DNA from: a virus
Strand: one strand, 5' to 3'
Length of the DNA stretch: 48,880 nucleotides
Virus record (IMG/VR): IMGVR_UViG_3300009155_000083
Span: 1 to 48,880 of that record
Below the pieces are notes generated by a model. That model searched no databases, was not told where the DNA came from, and saw only the letters and a program-made list of their open reading frames with translations. Of this stretch, positions 46,595-48,880 are shown piece after piece (positions within the stretch are counted from its first letter, which is position 1; each line of letters starts with the position of its first letter). The position numbers and the translations under genes were made by a program.

Positions 46595-46787
46595 ATGGAA
46601 GAAGCGATACAAAAAGTTAAGAAAGAGATATCTTAAACTTTATCAAGGTTCTCTACTATATTGTAAGAAATGTGGATGGAACACAATTATTCCTTATGAA
46701 GATACAATTTGTTTGAATTGTAATTATTGGGAAGATAAGATGAAACAGAAAGACCTTGATAACCAAGAAGGAAAAAATGAAAGTTAA
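46587..46787 (+). CDS. small basic zinc-ribbon protein
   Basis: A 66-residue protein. A strongly basic helix (WKKRYKKLRKRYLKLYQG) precedes a four-cysteine zinc ribbon, CKKCGWN and CLNCNYW. It probably binds nucleic acid. ATG overlaps the upstream gene by eight bases. Confidence 0.6.
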   Translation: MNKWKKRYKKLRKRYLKLYQGSLLYCKKCGWNTIIPYEDTICLNCNYWEDKMKQKDLDNQEGKNES

Positions 46788-46992
46788 AGCAACTCTATAT
46801 ATTCAAAAGATAATTTGGATTGAACATCAAATAGAAGTAGAAGCATATAATAAAGATGAAATTAGTAATGTAATTGAAAATGCTTTTGTTGATTGGTCCG
46901 ATAGACAAGAAGATAATGATGATCCATCAGTATCTTATGAACTTGATGATTATGGATGGGAAGACCTTGACGAGAATTCCAGCGAAGGTTAA
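46777..46992 (+). CDS. small acidic protein
   Basis: A 71-residue protein starting ATG 46777 behind AAGGAA. It has a beta start (VKATLYIQKIIWIEHQIEV) and a very acidic second half (DRQEDNDDPSVSYELDDYG). The pattern resembles small phage proteins of unknown role. Confidence 0.55.
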   Translation: MKVKATLYIQKIIWIEHQIEVEAYNKDEISNVIENAFVDWSDRQEDNDDPSVSYELDDYGWEDLDENSSEG

Positions 46993-47015
46993 GATAGAAA
47001 CATGAAGGAGAGAAG

Positions 47016-47105
47016 ATGCTGATCCTAATGATGATCTCTTGTCTTATCCAAGATCGTTATATAAATCACGATACAACAGAATTTGAGGATACCGCGACTG
47101 AATAA
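47016..47105 (+). CDS. 29-residue possible mini-lipoprotein
   Basis: A short frame behind a strong AAGGAGAG site. It opens MLILMMISCLIQ, a short hydrophobic run ending in Cys like a lipobox, followed by a polar tail. The good ribosome site argues for translation. Membrane attachment through Cys 9 is inferred. Confidence 0.4.
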   Translation: MLILMMISCLIQDRYINHDTTEFEDTATE

Positions 47106-47123
47106 AGAAAGTTGAAGAAGCCC

Positions 47124-47152
47124 TTGACGAGAGACAACGAAGAGGGTACATT
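47124..47152 (+). promoter_or_regulatory. promoter of the tRNA cluster
   Basis: TTGACG (47124-47129), a 17-base spacer and TACATT (47147-47152), giving a start near 47159, 32 bases before the first tRNA. Confidence 0.6.
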
Positions 47153-47165
47153 AGAGAAGGAAGCA

Positions 47166-47184
47166 GAGAGGTTCAAGCCCTCTC
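47166..47184 (+). other. T-arm-like hairpin before the first tRNA
   Basis: GAGAGG and CCTCTC form a 6-base-pair stem around the loop TTCAAGC, which has the length and sequence of a tRNA T-loop. No acceptor, D or anticodon arms are found around it, so it is a tRNA remnant or a structural leader. Confidence 0.45.
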
Positions 47185-47190
47185 GTTAAT

Positions 47191-47267
47191 GTGGGGATAG
47201 CTCAACCGGATAGAGCAACAGGTTTCTACCCTGTAGGTTGAAGGTTCAAGTCCTTCTCTCCACGCCA
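47191..47267 (+). tRNA. tRNA-Arg (anticodon TCT)
   Basis: Complete cloverleaf: acceptor GTGGGGA with TCTCCAC, anticodon stem ACAGG/CCTGT with loop TTTCTAC, T-arm GAAGG/CCTTC, encoded CCA. Reads AGA, the main Arg codon of the late genes here. Confidence 0.95.
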
Positions 47268-47334
47268 CTTTAACAATATGCTATACCGATTATGATGCTT
47301 TTAAAAGCTCGTTTAAACCAACTGTAAACATTAT

Positions 47335-47411
47335 CCACCTTTAGCTCAGTTGGTCAGAGCAATAAGCTTATATCTTATCGGTCCCCCGTTCAAGTCGGGG
47401 AAGGTGGACCA
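47335..47411 (+). tRNA. tRNA-Ile (anticodon TAT)
   Basis: Acceptor CCACCTT with AAGGTGG, anticodon stem ATAAG/CTTAT with loop CTTATAT, T-arm CCCCG/CGGGG, encoded CCA. Reads ATA, used often in the giant late genes. An unmodified TAT anticodon is rare in bacteria, where ATA is usually read by lysidine-modified CAT. If the CAT-type convention held it would misassign, but here the DNA anticodon is TAT. Confidence 0.92.
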
Positions 47412-47463
47412 ATTCAATAATTGTGAGATAATCAATTTGACACGCTGGAAAGACAGTGATTTT

Positions 47464-47548
47464 GGCCTCTTGGTGGAACGGTATACACAACTGACTTAAA
47501 ATCAGTCGCCCTTCGGGCTTGCGAGTTCAAATCTCGCAGAGGCCACCA
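47464..47548 (+). tRNA. tRNA-Leu (anticodon TAA)
   Basis: Acceptor GGCCTCT with AGAGGCC, anticodon stem ACTGA/TCAGT with loop CTTAAAA, long variable arm (GCCCTTCGGGC), T-arm GCGAG/CTCGC, encoded CCA. Reads TTA. Confidence 0.95.
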
Positions 47549-47554
47549 CTTTTT

Positions 47555-47639
47555 GGGAAGATGGTGTAATGGTAGCCACGAAGCACTCAAAATGCTTTGC
47601 TCTACGAGCGTAAGGGTTCAAATCCCTTTCTTCCCACCA
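47555..47639 (+). tRNA. tRNA-Leu (anticodon CAA)
   Basis: Acceptor GGGAAGA with TCTTCCC, anticodon stem AAGCA/TGCTT with loop CTCAAAA, long variable arm, T-arm AAGGG/CCCTT, encoded CCA. Reads TTG. Confidence 0.93.
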
Positions 47640-47645
47640 CATTTA

Positions 47646-47735
47646 GGAAACGTGACCGAGAGGTTTATGGTGTCGGTCTTGAAAACCGAAGAGGTCTAAA
47701 AGCCTCCGTGAGTTCAAATCTCACCGTTTCCGCCA
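47646..47735 (+). tRNA. tRNA-Ser (anticodon TGA)
   Basis: Acceptor GGAAACG with CGTTTCC, anticodon stem TCGGT/ACCGA with loop CTTGAAA, long variable arm (GAGGTCTAAAAGCCTC), T-arm GTGAG/CTCAC, discriminator G, encoded CCA. Reads TCA. Confidence 0.95.
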
Positions 47736-47740
47736 TTTTA

Positions 47741-47816
47741 GGGATGGTAGCTCAGTTGGTAGAGCGAGGGCCTTTTAAGCCCAAGGTCGTGGGATCGTGC
47801 CCCACCCGTCCCACCA
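47741..47816 (+). tRNA. tRNA-Lys (anticodon TTT) with unusual T-loop
   Basis: Acceptor GGGATGG with CCGTCCC, anticodon loop CTTTTAA, T-stem GTGGG/CCCAC, encoded CCA. The T-loop is ATCGTGC: position 54 is A and 58 is T, the reverse of the nearly universal T54-A58. The anticodon stem AGGGC/GCCCA has an A-A mismatch at its outer pair. Confidence 0.85.
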
Positions 47817-47831
47817 CTTTAAGTTAATATA

Positions 47832-48293
47832 ATGTCAAGACAAACTGATTACACAAATATTCCTACACATAATGTAATTTGCTCAGTATGTAATAAAGAA
47901 AAAGATTATAAATCATTTACATACTATAAAACTAGATTTACATCAGACGGGTTACGTTTGAGGGTCAATACAAATTGTAAAGATTGTCAGCGTAGTTTAG
48001 CTAATGATTTAAATAATGTTAAGAAGATTGCTCCTAATCGTCCTCAAACTTGTGATTGTTGTGGTAAAACCCCACCTAACAACAGAAATTGGCAATTAGA
48101 TCACGATCATAAAGCAGGTAAGTTTGCTGGATGGTTATGTAAGGATTGTAATGTAGGACTAGGAAAGTTAGGAGATACTGCTAGTTCAGTTACTAAATCT
48201 TGGATATATACTATGTCTACGAGATCTGATGTAACAAAAGAATTAATTGAAGAAGCTCAGATATTTCTTGACAAACTAAAAGAAACATATTAA
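47832..48293 (+). CDS. endonuclease VII-like HNH endonuclease within the tRNA cluster
   Basis: A 153-residue protein. An N-terminal four-cysteine site (CSVC at 17-20 and CKDC at 49-52) is followed by the endonuclease VII core: CDCCG near 74-78, LDHDHKAGKFAGWLCKDCN (89-107) and LGKLGD. The core matches the genes at 466 and 48559. It is likely a free-standing homing endonuclease that inserted between tRNA genes and shares the tRNA promoter. A true Holliday-junction resolvase role is less likely given three copies. The start lacks a strong ribosome site. Confidence 0.85.
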   Translation: MSRQTDYTNIPTHNVICSVCNKEKDYKSFTYYKTRFTSDGLRLRVNTNCKDCQRSLANDLNNVKKIAPNRPQTCDCCGKTPPNNRNWQLDHDHKAGKFAGWLCKDCNVGLGKLGDTASSVTKSWIYTMSTRSDVTKELIEEAQIFLDKLKETY

Positions 48294-48304
48294 CTTTATC
48301 TTTT

Positions 48305-48380
48305 GCCTGTATAGCTCAGTTGGTAGAGCACTATCTTTGTAAGCTAGTGGTCACCCGTTCAAATCGGGTTACAGGCTCCA
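48305..48380 (+). tRNA. tRNA-Thr (anticodon TGT)
   Basis: Acceptor GCCTGTA with TACAGGC, anticodon loop TTTGTAA, T-arm ACCCG/CGGGT, encoded CCA. The anticodon stem CTATC/GCTAG has one T-C mismatch. Reads ACA. Confidence 0.92.
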
Positions 48381-48385
48381 CATAT

Positions 48386-48460
48386 GGTCGCATGGTCTAG
48401 GGGTCATGACGCTAGCCTTTCACGCTGGAAATCGGGGTTCAACTCCCCGTGCGACTACCA
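48386..48460 (+). tRNA. tRNA-Glu (anticodon TTC)
   Basis: Acceptor GGTCGCA with TGCGACT (first pair G-T), anticodon stem CTAGC/GCTGG with loop CTTTCAC, T-arm CGGGG/CCCCG, encoded CCA. Reads GAA. Confidence 0.92.
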
Positions 48461-48467
48461 ATTTTAT

Positions 48468-48544
48468 TCCCGCTTAGCTCAGTTGGTTAGAGCATTTGAC
48501 TGTTAATCAAAGGGTCGCTAGTTCAAATCTAGCAGCGGGAGCCA
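48468..48544 (+). tRNA. tRNA-Asn (anticodon GTT)
   Basis: Acceptor TCCCGCT with AGCGGGA, anticodon stem TTTGA/TCAAA with loop CTGTTAA, T-arm GCTAG/CTAGC, discriminator G, encoded CCA. Reads AAC and AAT. Confidence 0.95.
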
Positions 48545-48558
48545 TTTAAAGGTTTAAT

Positions 48559-48880
48559 ATGTCACAAATTAGAATATGCTCAAAATGTTCTAAAGAATTT
48601 CCTTTAACGTATGAATTCTTTGGAAAAAATGTTTCATCTAACACACCTGGAAAAAATAAGCAGTATTTTAGACCAGAATGTAAAGAATGTAATAAGAAGC
48701 GTAATCAAGGTCAAAAAGAAGCCTACAAATTAGCTGGTAAACCTAAACGCCCAGCAATAGGTACTCCTTGTGATTTATGCAATAGAACAGATATGAAGCT
48801 GGTTTTCGATCATGATCATAAAACTTTAGAACATAGAGGATGGTTGTGTGAAAATTGTAATCAAGGTCTAGGAAGATTAG
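48559..48880 (+). CDS. endonuclease VII-like HNH endonuclease (C-terminus outside window)
   Basis: 107 codons are visible, open to the window end. An N-terminal CSKC...CKEC site is followed by CDLCN, VFDHDHKTLEHRGWLCENCN and QGLGRL, the same endonuclease VII core as the genes at 466 and 47832. It follows tRNA-Asn by 14 bases. The short GGTTT leader gives no strong ribosome site. It is probably a second homing-type insertion in the tRNA array. Confidence 0.8.
   Translation, partial: MSQIRICSKCSKEFPLTYEFFGKNVSSNTPGKNKQYFRPECKECNKKRNQGQKEAYKLAGKPKRPAIGTPCDLCNRTDMKLVFDHDHKTLEHRGWLCENCNQGLGRL

Noticed and set aside
47095-47190. A tenth tRNA gene before tRNA-Arg
   Set aside because: Only a T-arm-like hairpin is present. 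No matching acceptor strand, D-arm or anticodon arm can be drawn.
43272-47283. Shared 13-base word TTAACAATATGCT in two gaps
   Set aside because: Repeats of this length are expected by chance in an AT-rich window of this size, and flanking sequence is unrelated.
1-48880. CRISPR arrays, insertion sequences, integrase or attachment sites
   Set aside because: No regularly spaced direct repeats, transposase-like proteins or integrase were found on either strand.

Overview
The window is a densely packed, AT-rich segment of a large lytic tailed phage genome, most likely a myovirus related to the T4 supergroup. Every supported gene lies on the + strand. Genes overlap by 1-50 bases or are separated by a few bases, and start codons are usually preceded by purine-rich Shine-Dalgarno sites. 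No integrase, repressor, CRISPR array, insertion sequence or terminase was seen. The T4-type core is a gp32-like ssDNA-binding protein, UvsX recombinase, RNase H-type 5' nuclease and gp41/DnaB-family helicase. It is combined with cellular-type enzymes: a C-family DNA polymerase III alpha subunit, a class II (B12-dependent) ribonucleotide reductase, ThyX, GroEL, a ClpP-like protease and the UV endonuclease UvdE. The host cannot be named from the sequence. A lipoprotein with an Asp/Ser/Thr linker looks bacterial and vaguely myxobacterial, but this is weak evidence.

Layout. 0-18 kb: replication, recombination and nucleotide genes (HNH endonuclease, gp32, uvsX, dCMP-type deaminase, 5' nuclease, helicase, nrdJ, GroES-like protein, thyX, a conserved gene pair of unknown role, dnaE), interrupted at 5.3-7.0 kb by two Lys/Cys-rich probable capsid-internal proteins. 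18-25 kb: uvdE, a lipoprotein, then a tightly overlapped nucleotide operon (dut, dam-type methyltransferase, short purA/purZ homologue, DUF3310-type protein, thioredoxin, guaB/guaC-like enzyme). 25-33 kb: acidic scaffold-like protein, ClpP-like protease, a possible packaged nuclease, GroEL, and small genes including a glutaredoxin, a cupin and an Hsp20. 33-43 kb: three tandem giant paralogues of unknown function, then a HAD-like protein. 43-47 kb: many very small genes, several starting with a 'VGD' SH3-like signature, plus thymidine kinase and a structured non-coding stretch. 47.1-48.9 kb: nine tRNA genes with two endonuclease VII-like HNH genes inserted among them.

How the genes may work together. 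dCMP deaminase, dUTPase, ThyX and thymidine kinase all feed dTTP. The guaB/guaC-like enzyme and the PurA-like enzyme could feed adenine nucleotides from GMP. Together they could convert host G/C nucleotides into the A/T nucleotides this genome needs, with NrdJ making deoxynucleotides. At least nine proteins share N-terminal amphipathic segments ending in (L/I)-x-E, like the capsid-targeting propeptides removed by the T4 prohead protease. This suggests a large set of packaged, possibly injected proteins. An 8-base motif ACTATTTA sits just upstream of six transcription-unit starts, several of them genes of this packaged class, and is a candidate late-promoter element. A separate set of sigma70-like promoters with mostly 17-base spacers precedes replication, chaperone, repair and tRNA genes. 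Several promoters and start codons are embedded in long hairpins.

All functions are assigned by reading motifs. No database search or folding calculation was run.
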